A stretch of 44,667 bases of DNA from contig MU130547.1 in the NCBI GenBank assembly GCA_015039465.1, positions 136,853 through 181,519 on the forward strand, written 5' to 3'. Positions 19,252-30,225 of this stretch are shown here, in pieces. Position 1 is the first letter of the stretch. The number at the start of each line of letters is the position of its first letter. A model generated the notes under the pieces. That model ran no database searches and was not told the origin of the DNA. It saw only the letters and a program-made list of their open reading frames with translations. The translations under genes and the position numbers were made by a program. The stretch is from Phlegmacium glaucopus. Its lineage: Eukaryota; Basidiomycota; Agaricomycetes; Agaricales; Cortinariaceae.

Positions 19252-20539
19252 ATTGGTCTAATCACCAAAGTATAATAGAGTTTGTATTCTACCTTGTTGA
19301 CTTTCAATTGCATTATGATTCCAAACAAAAAAATTAATTCCAATTTTTTTCACAGAAAAGGTGCAGTTTTTAACAAACTTTGAAACTCTAATTTCCAACT
19401 CAAAAATAACTTAAAGTATAAACATTCAGGCTATGACCTACAGTACTTACAATAGAGGCATGGAGCTTTTGCTTATTCTGAAAATGATAACAGAAACCAT
19501 TGATGCAATGTTGACATTTCACTCATGGAGAGTTTGCAAAGAAACTCTAATTTTAAGTTAGAGTTTCTCTATAAACTTCTTATAGAGTGAAATGTGAAAA
19601 TCCCATTATGAGGGTTTCACTGTTGAAATAAAAAGTTCACTTTCCCCAGTGCCTGTTATGAAAAGGCCCAAATTAAATTAATTTCATCTTACCTCATCAT
19701 ATTTTACCTCTCAGTACACACAGTAGAATACAGTATAATAGCTCTGGAATGAACAAGAGCACACATAGATAGGGCTATGCCTGTACTTGTGGGTATGGCT
19801 GGGTTTGACAGGTAATTACCCAGAAAGTAGCCCTTTCTTCCCTGCATTTACCAAGTTGTGTGAGCCAGGTATAATACTGTATATGAAGTTGTCTATATGA
19901 GGGATGTGCTTGCTTGGAAATTACAACAAGAGACAAGTCAGAATATTTTGGATAGAAGTCAATTGCAGTATTTCTTAGAGATTTAGAATGGCTAGGTAAT
20001 AAATAGAATGGTAATTGCATGGAGTAAATAAATGTTGAAGTAGACTACACTGCAATATCACCAGTACTTCAGTATAGATGATGTTTCCTATTAACAACCT
20101 CTGCTGTGATGGCAGCTTTGTGACAAATGAGGGTGAGACACAAGTGTAATGAGTGATTGTAAGTATGTTAAGGCAAAGAGAAAATAAAACAATAAGGAAA
20201 AGGAATAAAATGGAAATAATAGTATCAGCAGACTTAGCTATAGCTTGCTGATAGTCAAATGCCATTAGTGTGGTCATTTACCAAGCCACAATTGTATCAG
20301 CTATGCTGGAATGGTTGTTAAGCATTTGGTGACTGGTTATAAATGATGTCAATGGTGGTGGGATCAGGTAGGGACACTACAGTGTGTCATATGGTACAAT
20401 TCATGGAATGGACACAGTGTGCTGTATGGTATAGATTCCTGGAATACTTTGAATCTGGTATTGCACACCAATATTGATTGGTAGCATGGGTAAAAACCTT
20501 AAAAATTGCCATCATGAAAATAAATCATATTTGGAATTC
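19252..20539. other. Gene-free AT-rich spacer
   Basis: No gene is visible. An imperfect inverted repeat of about 38 nt per arm lies at 19512-19595 (GACATTTCACTC...AGAAACTCTAA, then TTAGAGTTTCT...GAGTGAAATGTG), a MITE-like hairpin of about 84 bp. The rest holds only short chance frames. Confidence 0.5.
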
Positions 20540-20544
20540 ATTTA

Positions 20545-20984
20545 TGTTAGGGAACAAGCCATAGAATGGCTGTCCTTACACTTACACTCCTTGGATAACC
20601 CCGTAAACATTGTTATTGACCAAGGTGCAGATCCTATATCTTCACCTTAACTATTTATACTAAGGTACATGGTCTGTGCACATGTATGTACTTGTTTGTA
20701 TAGTGATAAGAATCAGTCATGTAATACTACACTACTAAGTGGGTACCTATCTGGGTCATGACTAAGGCATAGTGACTAAGACATACGGGACAAGCCGAAG
20801 AGACGGTAAAGGGGTGCACTTCTGTAGGAAGCTTGTGATGGGACGTCACATAGTGACAGAGGGTACAGGGTAGTGCTGTAGGCATAGGCGATAACATAGG
20901 GTTGTCATACAATGGTGAGATTGGGTGACAGGTGGTGTTATGCATAGGCTGGGAGGCATAGGGTAGGACCTAAGGGACCTGACA
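20545..20984. mobile_element. Solo LTR (440 bp)
   Basis: Begins TGTTAGGGAACAAGCC and ends AGGGACCTGACA. It is flanked by a perfect 5-bp target duplication ATTTA at 20540-20544 and 20985-20989. It contains CTATTTATACTAAGG, close to the TATA region of the LTR in the NLR gene (17688-18124), and has almost the same length, so the two may be related families. No internal retroelement sequence is present. The short open frame on the minus strand (20727-20945) is not a gene. Confidence 0.88.
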
Positions 20985-21030
20985 ATTTATCCATTTTAGA
21001 ATTGACCCTGAATCATGTTCCTGGTCAATT

Positions 21031-21199
21031 CATCAGGAAAAACACTTTAGCTCTAAGACACTCTGGCTACTCTGGGAGTCTCTCAGACCAACCTCAAAAA
21101 AATAAATATGTTTCAAATGCATTTCTTAATGATTTTATACACTTAAAATTTTTGAGGTTGCTCTGAGAGACCCTTAGAGCCAAAGTGTTTTTCCTGATG
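21031..21199. mobile_element. MITE-like element, 169 bp
   Basis: Terminal inverted repeats begin CATCAGGAAAAACACTTT and extend, with mismatches, through GCTCTAAG and CTCTCAGA(C/G)CAACCTCAAAAA. The right arm ends ...AAAGTGTTTTTCCTGATG at 21199. The centre is AT-rich with no coding sequence. No clear target duplication was found, so the superfamily is not assigned. Confidence 0.7.
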
Positions 21200-21940
21200 T
21201 AAATCATTTGTTCCACATTACCTTCCTCATTGTTCACTACTCTTCAAATGTCTTTCACCATTATCTCCATTGTCTATTTAATATCACCTCTCATATTGCT
21301 CTGGGTAATTTTAAAAATAGACAATGTTTCTTCTATTGTTTCTTCTATTCATGAATATTATCTTATTTAATTTAATTGCAACAGACAGGGTACAATAATT
21401 ACAGAACAAAATGAGGCCTCCCTTTTTGTAGTCTTTTGTGTTTGAATTGCCAGCATCACATATGTGTCACACCACACTGCCATAACTGTGCAAGCAGAAG
21501 CTATGAAATTTGACTGGTCACATCTTTTAGGACCATTGTCCACACTTTCAAGTTCTCACCTACACAAGGCCATGTTATTGGGCTGGAGTGGGTCAGGGTG
21601 GGGGTCACCTCCATTCTTTTTTGTGGTGTGTTGGATAGTGCTTGAGGTGTATTAAGAGAGTTTAAGGTAGCCTGAGATGCCAGTGTAGATATAATTAAAG
21701 GACTGTCATTAGCATTTTCACAGTGTGAAAAACTCATTACTAGAGTATCCAAGTCAATGGGCAACTTTGAATGCTCATTCATGTCTGTCACACAGACTCA
21801 CACTCTTGCAACTAAAATTTTGTATTGATTGTTTGGAAAGACTACAAACAATAATCTAATAGATGTGACATCAAACACTGCCCTGCTATGTGACCTACTT
21901 TAGTACAAGACCATCCACAAAGTGGATGTGTTTGGCACGA
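21200..21940. other. Gene-free spacer
   Basis: AT-rich sequence with no gene or repeat structure I can support. Short frames on both strands near 21464-21791 overlap each other antisense and show no protein-like pattern. Confidence 0.4.
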
Positions 21941-21945
21941 GACTA

Positions 21946-22860
21946 TTCTGTGTACTAGGACATGCCATGCACTCATCTCATATGTACCAGATAGTGTATA
22001 GATTCCTTGGTGGAGTAACAATGAGTAGTTGGGTAAGTGTGTTCAAAAACAGCCAAATCTATATAGGTTTTCTAGATAAAATTATTCTAATTGGACATTT
22101 TGGTGGGTGTGAGTGATAAGAATAGGATGAAAAAAGGATTATAAGAAATAGACCACTCAGGCTGTGGAATGGGATATCCACTCTGAAGACATAAAATGCC
22201 ATATAAGGCTACAGCATCAAATTATGACCAAACTCAGTTACTTGACAGGTACCTCCCTATTACTACTTTCCTCACCTCCTGACATACATACTCCATCAAT
22301 CTTATTAATTCTTTTTGAATCTGTGCTCACTACTCTTACCTGCCTTATTGTGCACTTAGAAAATTTTTAGCTACAAGGTGTTAGGGGACATTAACTATAG
22401 TGGTTAGCTACTGTTAACTTAGAGAAGGATGTGGTCACCAGTAACCAAGTTTATAACAAGGTGTCATTGTAAAATGACACCTATTTATACAGATGGATCC
22501 AGGTAACTACACCAGATCCAGGTAAGCTAAAGATTTGTATGTAAATAGAATATAGGACACATGTTTGTAAGAATGTGTGTTAGTGATCTACTCAGAGTAC
22601 GCATATGCAAACTACTAGGAAATGTTTGTTGGAACTACTAATAACCATTCATATGCATGACTAAAGATGGAGGCATGATGGAGTGTTCAGTGTAGTAGGT
22701 ACAGTACCTAGTGTCCTCTGACACAAAGCCTGTGACACAAGGGTTGGGTTTGGCTGTTTTTTAAAACACTTACCCAACTACTCATTGTTATTCCACCAAG
22801 GAATCTATACACTATCTGGTACATATGAGATGAGTGCATGGCATGTCCTAGTACACAGAA
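21946..22860. mobile_element. Foldback-type element with 112-bp inverted arms
   Basis: The left arm 21946-22057 begins TTCTGTGTACTAGGACATGC and includes ACCAGATAGTGTATAGATTC and GGTAAGTGTG. It is repeated in inverse orientation at 22749-22860 with only a few differences. The interior (22058-22748) has no coding capacity and has itself received a solo LTR (22379-22737). Before that insertion the element would have been about 550 bp. Class unknown; long arms with a short empty centre fit a non-autonomous DNA element. Confidence 0.8.
22379..22737 (+). mobile_element. Solo LTR (359 bp) nested in the foldback element
   Basis: Begins TGTTAGGGGACATTAACTA and ends AAAGCCTGTGACA, flanked by a perfect 5-bp duplication CAAGG at 22374-22378 and 22738-22742. 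Internal landmarks are GTTAACTTAGAGAAGG, GGTCACCAGTAACCAAG and a small hairpin AAGGTGTCATT...AATGACACC. A second, inverted relative lies at about 23665-24019. It is younger than the element it sits in. Confidence 0.88.
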
Positions 22861-22983
22861 CACCTTCTAGATAGGGTAAATTATCAGAAATGGTAGAGAA
22901 ACATTGAGATGACTGATGGAATAATTTAGTTGGGGCCAGTCCAACCTGTCCAAACTTGATTCCCATTATTCAAATGTAATGTT

Positions 22984-23290
22984 CCTTATCAAAAATGATT
23001 GCAAGATGCACTTTATTTCTATCATACACTGTTTATGATGTTTTAAAATTTATCTATTGCTGGTGCCAGTTACTTGGGTCAAACCAATGGCTGCTCCAAC
23101 CCTTAGCACACTGGCTGGTCTCAATTTATCTCATGCTAATGCAATTTTACTTATCAAATATGGTTACAAAATGGATTTTACATTGCAAATATACCATTTA
23201 TCATGCTTTAAATTTTATTTATTGCCAGTGTCAGTTGCCAGGGGTTGACCAAATGGCTGGTCCAACCCTCAGCACATTTCCTAGTATGGT
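22984..23290 (+). repeat. Two tandem copies of a unit of about 165 bp
   Basis: The sequence CTTATCAAA(A/T)ATG...TTTATTATT-like...GCC/TAGT(G)(T)CAGTT...ACCAAATGGCTG(C/G)TCCAACCCT(T/C)AGCACA occurs from about 22984 and again from about 23149. The copies differ by scattered substitutions. Short open frames crossing it have no protein-like pattern. Confidence 0.6.
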
Positions 23291-23429
23291 CCTACCTTAT
23301 TCCTATTTAGGAATATAGTGATGTTTTATTTTGATTTATTTTTCCTTAATTTTCTTTTTTTTGGATTGTAATATATAGATTTAAAATTATATATACAAGT
23401 TAATATCATTTACTTGTTAATAATCCAGT

Positions 23430-23664
23430 AAAAAAACCCCAGTGAGGGGAATATGTTGTATATATAATAAAATATAAAATAACCCCCCTGGTTGGGTTGT
23501 TATTATTATCATTGTGTACAGCTGTTGTGCATTGTGTATCATGCATTGTACATTGTTGTTGTATGTCATGTGTTGTTGTCATATGTGATGGTATGTCATG
23601 CATCATCATCATGCATTGTGCATCATCATCATTGTATGTCATCATCACATTGTCATCATTTGCA
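23430..23664. repeat. Hairpin/microsatellite cluster 2, first part
   Basis: C-run/G-run hairpins at 23437-23449 (ACCCCAGTGAGGGG) and at 23481-23498 (imperfect) are followed by ATC/GTC/GTT microsatellite (TGTATGTCATGCATTGT words). Same family as cluster 1 but in reverse orientation: here the order on the plus strand is A-rich, hairpin, then GTT/CAT repeats. Confidence 0.7.
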
Positions 23665-24019
23665 TTGTCATTGTACACATCAGAGGACACTATGTATGCA
23701 TGTTCATTCAGCTACAGTCTCCATCTCTCTCTCTCCCCTTAGTCACACAAATGGTTACTAGTAGTTTATACAAATGTTCCTTAGTAGTAAATGTGCAGAC
23801 TCTGGTAGATACTTATTGCATGTTCCTTATGAGATGTGCCTTCTATTTCTATTTACATATTATTAGCTGTCAAGACCCAGGCGTAGTTACCCCAGTCCTT
23901 TTGTATATATAGGTAGCTGGTGCTGTCTTAGAACAGCACCTTGGAATAGACTTGGTTACTGGTGACCACCTCTTCTCTAAGTTAACAGTTCTCTTGAAGA
24001 ATAGTTAACACCCCTAACA
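23665..24019 (-). mobile_element. Degenerate solo LTR, inverted relative of 22379-22737
   Basis: Read on the minus strand it starts TGTTAGGGGTGTTAACTA at 24019 and shares GTTAACTTAGAGAAG, GTGGTCACCAGTAACCAAG, a hairpin AAGGTGCTGTT...AACAGCACC and the late word TAGTGTCCTCTGA with the LTR at 22379. No matching target duplication was found, so the left border is approximate. It lies within microsatellite DNA. Confidence 0.65.
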
Positions 24020-25090
24020 GTATGTCATGCATTATCATTGTACATTGTGCATTGTTGTATTGTAGTGAAATAAAAAATAACCCCCCCTGTGAGAGGGAGG
24101 GTGTCATTGTGTGGTTCATCATTGTGGTGCTGTTGTGAGGAATAGTTTCCAGGTGTGAGTATATAGCTCTGTCAACTCTTAGGCCTTTCCAATCTCATAT
24201 GTGATAATCAGTCACATACATGACAGTACTAAGAATAGAGTTTAGTCATTTTTCCTTGACTGATTGTTGAATTAACTTGTATTATTTTTCCTACAAAGTA
24301 TCTACAGGTTTTTATATCTTTGGTTTATAGTACTATGTTTTGAAAATGAATCAAAATGGATGTTAAGATCCAAGAATAAAAACGGGGAGGTAGCAAATTA
24401 GTATAAAAGAATGGAATATGTAATTCCAGAGTAATTTCCAAAAGGGGAATGGATTTGAAATTGATAAAATAGGAAACATATGAATTTGGAAAATTGTAAC
24501 ATGGTACAAAATTCTGTGTATGTAACATGTGATATAATAATTTGAAATTATTAAAATAGGTAATTTTCGAGGTAGGGAGAATCCCTCCTCACACTGTCAT
24601 AGTGTACTGTAGTGTAATAAGATAGAAAATAACCCCCCTGTGAAGGGGTTGTTGTTGTTGCTGTTGTCACATTTGTTGTCATTGTGGTGCTGTCATGGTG
24701 CTGTTGTAGTGTACTGTATGTAATGACATAGAAAACCACCCCCCTGTGAAGGAGGGGGTCATCATTGTCATTGTCATTGTTGTTGTTGTTGTCATTATTG
24801 TTGTTGTTGTTGTTGAGCTTCATCATCATTGTTGTCATCTGCTGTCATAGAGTACTAAATAGAAAATAACCCCATCACAGGGAGGGGGGGTTCTCATCAT
24901 CAGATTCATATTTTGTGCATGATGTGTTATGATAATGCACCATAGTTTAATAAAATAAAATAGTTCCCCCTCTGTGAGAGGAGGTTGTTGTCATTGTCAT
25001 ATCATTGTGTGCTGTCATTGTTGTGTGCTGTTGTCATCATGTTTCATCATTGTCATGTGTGGTGGTGGTGGTGGTGGTTACAGGTTTTTG
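24020..25090 (+). repeat. Hairpin/microsatellite cluster 2, main part
   Basis: Five more units with the order A-rich (AAAATAA), C-run, TGTGA-like loop, G-run, then GTT/GTC/ATC microsatellite. Hairpins lie at 24081-24101, 24631-24648, 24736-24758, 24869-24890 and 24965-24984. Between 24600 and 25000 the units recur about every 100-130 bp and share TAGTGTACTGTA and ATAGAAAATAAC lead-ins. 24110-24590 is AT-rich with no gene. Frames that translate to Asn/Asp or Thr runs are artefacts. Confidence 0.75.
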
Positions 25091-25713
25091 TTGTGTGACA
25101 TGGTGACAATGTGAGACAACAAGCTGGCAGCTTGTTGATGTGCATCAGGCAATTTGTAGGCATGTTGTCAAGATGTAAGACAAAATGAAACATGGTGGAG
25201 TAAATAGCTCAGAGGCAGGCTGTGTAAATGTTCTATAATTTGAGAATGAACTACTATAAGGTATTCCCTGACAGTTCACCAATTCAAAACTTTGGCATCA
25301 CTACATATCAACTAACAACCAAGAAAATGGAAGTATGAAGATACTGGGAGATGAAGAAAAAATTAACAAGGAAAACAATTGTCTTGTGGTAACAATCAGT
25401 CAGGCTTGGCATTTGACAAGAAGTTTACAATGTTAATGCAGAAACTGTATTTGAAAACAAATGTTGAACAATGGAGCAAAAAATGCTGAGTAAAATCTAA
25501 GAATCATACATACCTCTAAAACCAAAACCTCTCCTGAAATATATTGAAGGCATATCTTAGACAGATGTACACTTATAATTTGTGGGTCACAGAAAGGAGG
25601 TGGAATGCAGATTCTCTGAAGGTTTTTGGTGTGGAATATAGTGTTTTTAGATATTTCAAGGAAAGATGGGCTGGTATGAGAGATAGAATGTTATCATAAG
25701 AATCTTTCCAACT
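25091..25713. other. Gene-free 3' flank of the NACHT-WD40 gene
   Basis: AT-rich sequence without a recognisable gene or repeat. It probably contains the 3' untranslated region and terminator of the minus-strand NLR gene ending at 25714, but no specific signal is decisive. Confidence 0.35.
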
Positions 25714-28700
25714 TCAAGTAAAAACACCATCAGGAAGTGGTGATACAAGATGTGATTGGGTGTTATCAGATGAATATGGAACAGACACATATCCTGTGAG
25801 CACTGCTTCACCCTCTCCTGTAGCTGTATTCCAGATCTGCACAGTGTGATTAGCATATGCAGACACAACATGCATACTATCAGCAGAGAAGACAACAGAT
25901 ATGATCCAATTTGAATGTCCTTTCAACTTTGCTTCACACTCTCCTGTGACTGCATTCCAGATCCATGCAGTGTGATCAGGAGATGCAGACACAACATGCA
26001 TACCATCAGGAGAGAAGACAGCAGAATTGACCCAGGATGAATGTCCTTTCAGCTCTGCTTCACACTCTCCTGTGATGGTATTCCAGATCCGTGCAGTGTG
26101 ATCAGAAGATGCAGACACAATATGCATACCATCAGAAGAGAAGACAGCAGATATGACTATATTTGAATGTCCTTTCATCTGTGTTTCACACTCTCCTGTA
26201 GCTGTATTCCAGATCCTTGCAGTGTGATCACTAGATGCAGATACAATATGCATACCATCAGGAGAGAAGACAGCAGAGTTGACTGTATTTGAATGTCCTT
26301 TCAGTTCTGCTTCACACTCTCCTGTGGCTGTATTCCAGATCAGTGCAGTGTGATCAGAAGATGCAGACACAATATGCATACCATCAGGGGAGAAGACAGC
26401 AGATCTGACCCTATCTGAATGTCCTTTCAACTCTGCTTCACACTCTCCTATGGCTGTATTCCATATCTGTGCAGTGTGATCATCAGATGCAGACACAATA
26501 TGCATACCATCAGGAGAGAAGACAGCAGATATGACTGTATTTGAATGTCCTTTCAGCTTTGCTTCACACTCTCCTGTGGCTGTATTCCAGATCCGCGCAG
26601 TGTGATCAGAAGATGCAGACACAATATGCATACCATCAGGAGAAAAGACAGCAGAATTGACCTGGGATGAATGTCCTTTCAGCTCTGCTTCACACTCTCC
26701 TGTGATGGTATTCCAGATCCGTGCAGTGTGATCAGAAGATGCAGACACAATATGCATACCATCAGGAGAGAAGACAGCAGAATTGACTGTCTTTGAATGT
26801 CCTTTCAGCTCTGCTTCACACTCTCCTGTGGCTGTATCCCAGATCAATACAGTGTGATCATTAGATGCAGACACAATATGCATACCATCAGCAGAGAAGA
26901 CAGCAGAATTGACCCAGGATGAATGTCCTTTCAGCTCTGCTTCATGCTCTCCTGTGGCTGTATTCCAGATCCTCACAATGTGATCATAACATGCAGATAC
27001 AATATGCCTACCATCAGGAGAGAGGATAACAGACATGACATCATCTGAATGTCTCAGAACTGCTTCAGACAGGCTCCATGACTTTCTCCTTCCTACACAA
27101 AGCTTCCATTGACAGTCCATTCTACTTCCATATGCTTTCCATATATCTGAATTTTCTGGCAGCCAAGCTAATGCTGATGGACATCCTTCAAGGCTGTTTC
27201 TTTTGATGAAATCAAAATTTTCCTTCAAAAACCATTCAGCATCAGTCAGAATTACAACCAAGTGCTTTTGACCCTAGTTTCTATGGTAAGTGTAACCCAC
27301 CCACAGCAACAATATCACTTACATTTGCCCAATTTTCTAGCTTATTTAGTGCATGCATTGCAGTTCCCAACTTTCCTAAAATACTCAAACAATCCATCCA
27401 TCGCAGAAGATGTGTTTGAAAAAAATGTTTCAACTTATCAAATCCATTGTCACTGTCTGCATAGGTGAAGTGAAAGGCCCAGCTATCACAAGCATATGCA
27501 AGTGATTCAGGGATATCTTTCTGTCTCCTTTCTGCCAAGTAGGAAACAACTCTTTTTGTTGACCATTCTCTGTCCATCAGTGACAGACACTGATGTGCTA
27601 GGGATTTATGTGAAGCATGAGGGTCAAGATAGTGCTTTGAGGAAAGGATTTGATTACTGATGAAATCATGGAAGGAGGCATGCAGTAGTGAGATGTGCTT
27701 AATAGGGTGTTGAGATGATGGAATATATATTAAAGAATGAAGGGAAGAAAGGGCATTCTCAACTTGTCCTATGGGCAATTGCACCAAAACACTGATGGCA
27801 GTCATAGAAAGAGGATTATAGACATAGACAACAGCTTTAAGAACTATGCCTATATCTGACTTTTCCCTAGGATTTGTAGAGTCATAGGCAGCATCCAAAA
27901 TTCTTTTGTACAGAACATTCAGTGGTTGGGTGACACCAAATGTTGTTTCTGATGTGAAATTGACCACATCCAAAAGGCGCTCAGGCATGCTGGAGCTACC
28001 CCTCTGAGCAATATATTTGCAGACAGTTGCTGCATAAATGAACAAAGTGCCAGACATATTGACAAGGCTTTCAAGTTCAGCCTGAGGAGGCCAACTGTGC
28101 CCATTGTGCTTCACCTGGCCACCAAGCAAGCATGTTTTAATATAAAGCTCAATATCAGCCTTGACAATCTCCTTTTCAACCTCATGAAGGATGAAGTGGG
28201 AATGATCCCAAGAATGATCAAAAGTCTCCTTGAGCACTATCTCTGGACAACTAGTGATGAAGAACTTGACTGGAAGAGATTTACTATGCTTTAAGATCAC
28301 AGAAAGCAACTCAGCCACAAGGGACTGGTCAGAGCACTCATCCAGAGCATCAAGAACAATAACTGGGACAACTACTACCTGCCTGGTGTCCCTGTATGCA
28401 TCAGTGAGTGGTTTAACAATGAAATTCAGGAATTGATTCCTAATCCTCCAAGATGAGCAGTCAGGATTGGCTTCCACCACATCCAGGATAAGTTGTGACA
28501 GGGAAGGAAGATACTTGGCCAACTGAAGGACAATGGTGGGGATGATGCAACGAACATCACTAGTATCAACCCAGAGGTGAGAAGAGAAGAAGGTACCACC
28601 AAGACAATTCTTTTTACGGAGGATCTCACTGAATGAGTAAGCAATTGTTGTTTTGCCAGTTCCAGCCATCCCATTGAGCCAGTATACCTTTGTGGCCGTA

Positions 28701-29537
28701 TTATCATTTGCCCACACTTGCAGCGCATTAAGGATTGCCTTGCGAGTGTTCTGCATACATGCGTTGCGTGGAGCAGGGGATGCTGCGTCGTATTCCGCAA
28801 ACTTGGCGTGCGGCAAGAGATTCTCACGTAGAGCAGTCTATGAACTATGTTTTAGCAAAGACCATCCTGCTTTAAAAATCATATATGCTCACTAAGATTT
28901 GAGGCTTTGTTCGTTCATTTCCATCAGCGCTGAATATCTGGACCTGACAAGATAGAACTGTTAGCACACAGATTGGCATTCACACTACTAGAATGACACT
29001 TATGTTATTGGCCATGGTAATCATTGCCTGTGGCATGTATACATTCTGAGCACCTTGCATGAAAGACATTGGATTATGGGTGTTCGGAGACATGCGCTAA
29101 ATGAGCAGTAATTAGTGACGAGAGCCATGAGCGCAACATGGAAACTGACCATGGTTGGAGTTTCTGGTCCTTGGGTACTAGGGGAATGAAGTTGCCTGGG
29201 GACAGCAGGTCTGGATGCTGAATTGAGTACAGAGATTGGAGAGGATACAGTGTATGCTTCAGTACTCGGAACTGCCATGGCAAATGCGCGATCACCGCTG
29301 ATCATTTCGAGCGGCAAATTGCTTGAAAGGATGAGGACATTAGTAATATGAGACGACAGGATTAAATTACCTTGTTCCTGCATCCACTACTGCCATATGA
29401 TTACCAGGGCTTGAACCCACCTCGATCGATGATGGTATAGGTGGGTGCTTCAAATGAAAAAGAGAAGAAAACTGCCTTGTGAAAGATCGAGCATCTTTTT
29501 CTACGCGATTGTTCCCAGATGGTCTTTTGCTTGACAT
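25714..29537 (-). CDS. NLR-type STAND protein, NACHT-WD40, six exons, apparently intact
   Basis: Exons (minus strand) 29371-29537, 29150-29321, 28998-29096, 28893-28943, 27323-28837 and 25714-27273 join in phase into about 1187 residues. The N-terminus is Ser/Pro-rich and includes FMQGAQNVYMPQAMITMANN. NACHT follows with P-loop GMAGTGKTTIA (about residue 219), Walker B VIVLDALDECSD and the winged-helix region typical of fungal NACHT-WD proteins. After the 49-nt intron 27274-27322 a linker leads into ten WD40 units of exactly 42 residues (pattern SAVFSPDGMHIVSASSDHTA, RIWNTATGECEAELKGHS), near-identical in DNA. Such receptors are thought to sense ligands through the WD propeller and oligomerise through NACHT; in Podospora related proteins control heterokaryon incompatibility. 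An in-frame ATG at 29600 is an alternative start. No inactivating change seen. Confidence 0.85.
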
Positions 29538-29600
29538 GATGATGGTCTTACTGATAAAGAGAGCATTGTCACAATGTGCAGTGGAGTCTGCCATTCCCAC

Positions 29601-30225
29601 GATGAAGCATGGAGTTCAAAGAATAAATGTCACATCCTGTGACCGACAAAATTGTTTTGCAAGTGCGCCGTGCAGGTTAACATTGTTTCAGTGCCACTTC
29701 AATAGATACATAAGCTTTGCAACAGCCCTAATATGAGGATTGAAGGACAAGAGAGGCTTTTTCAATCCAGCTTGAATTAAAGATGGACAGGTCAGTGTAG
29801 TTGAATGAGTTCCTCTAACAATGTGGATGGAGAACAATGGGCATCAGGACAATAGCACACTGTTAGACTAGCTAGAGCAAGCACTTCCAGCCATTCTAGT
29901 TTGCCAGCAAATGCACTGGCTCTATGTTGACATGCCCACAATCCAGCACATGTGCTGGAGAAGCAAATCACTAGCACCAGTTCTCCGAGCTAGATCTAGC
30001 GTAGTGCGCTGGTACAAGTAGGCTGACCGTTGAACAAACATTGAAATCCCTCACCCCCCTCGTTTATTTCCACAGATAACAAACATAAATGATTATTAAA
30101 TGGTCCACTAGTATCCTTAGGTGGTCCAATATAATACAGTTGTATAAGATATATCCAAGCCAACTTCAAACATAATCTAATCATACCCTCATGAGTGCTA
30201 GAACTCAAATTGACACCATGACCCA
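29601..30225. other. Gene-free spacer between two minus-strand genes
   Basis: No gene is supported. It should hold the promoter of the NACHT-WD40 gene (upstream of 29537-29600) and the 3' end of the next minus-strand gene. No clear TATA box was seen. Confidence 0.35.

Noticed and set aside
23406..24838. Open frames giving Asn/Asp, Cys/His or Val/Met-rich peptides
   Set aside because: They run through the second microsatellite/hairpin cluster and in one case through an LTR; no protein pattern.
18130..27050. Regular direct repeats resembling a CRISPR-like array
   Set aside because: The 126-bp periodicity is in-frame coding repeat (TPR and WD40) with no spacer structure, in a eukaryotic genome.
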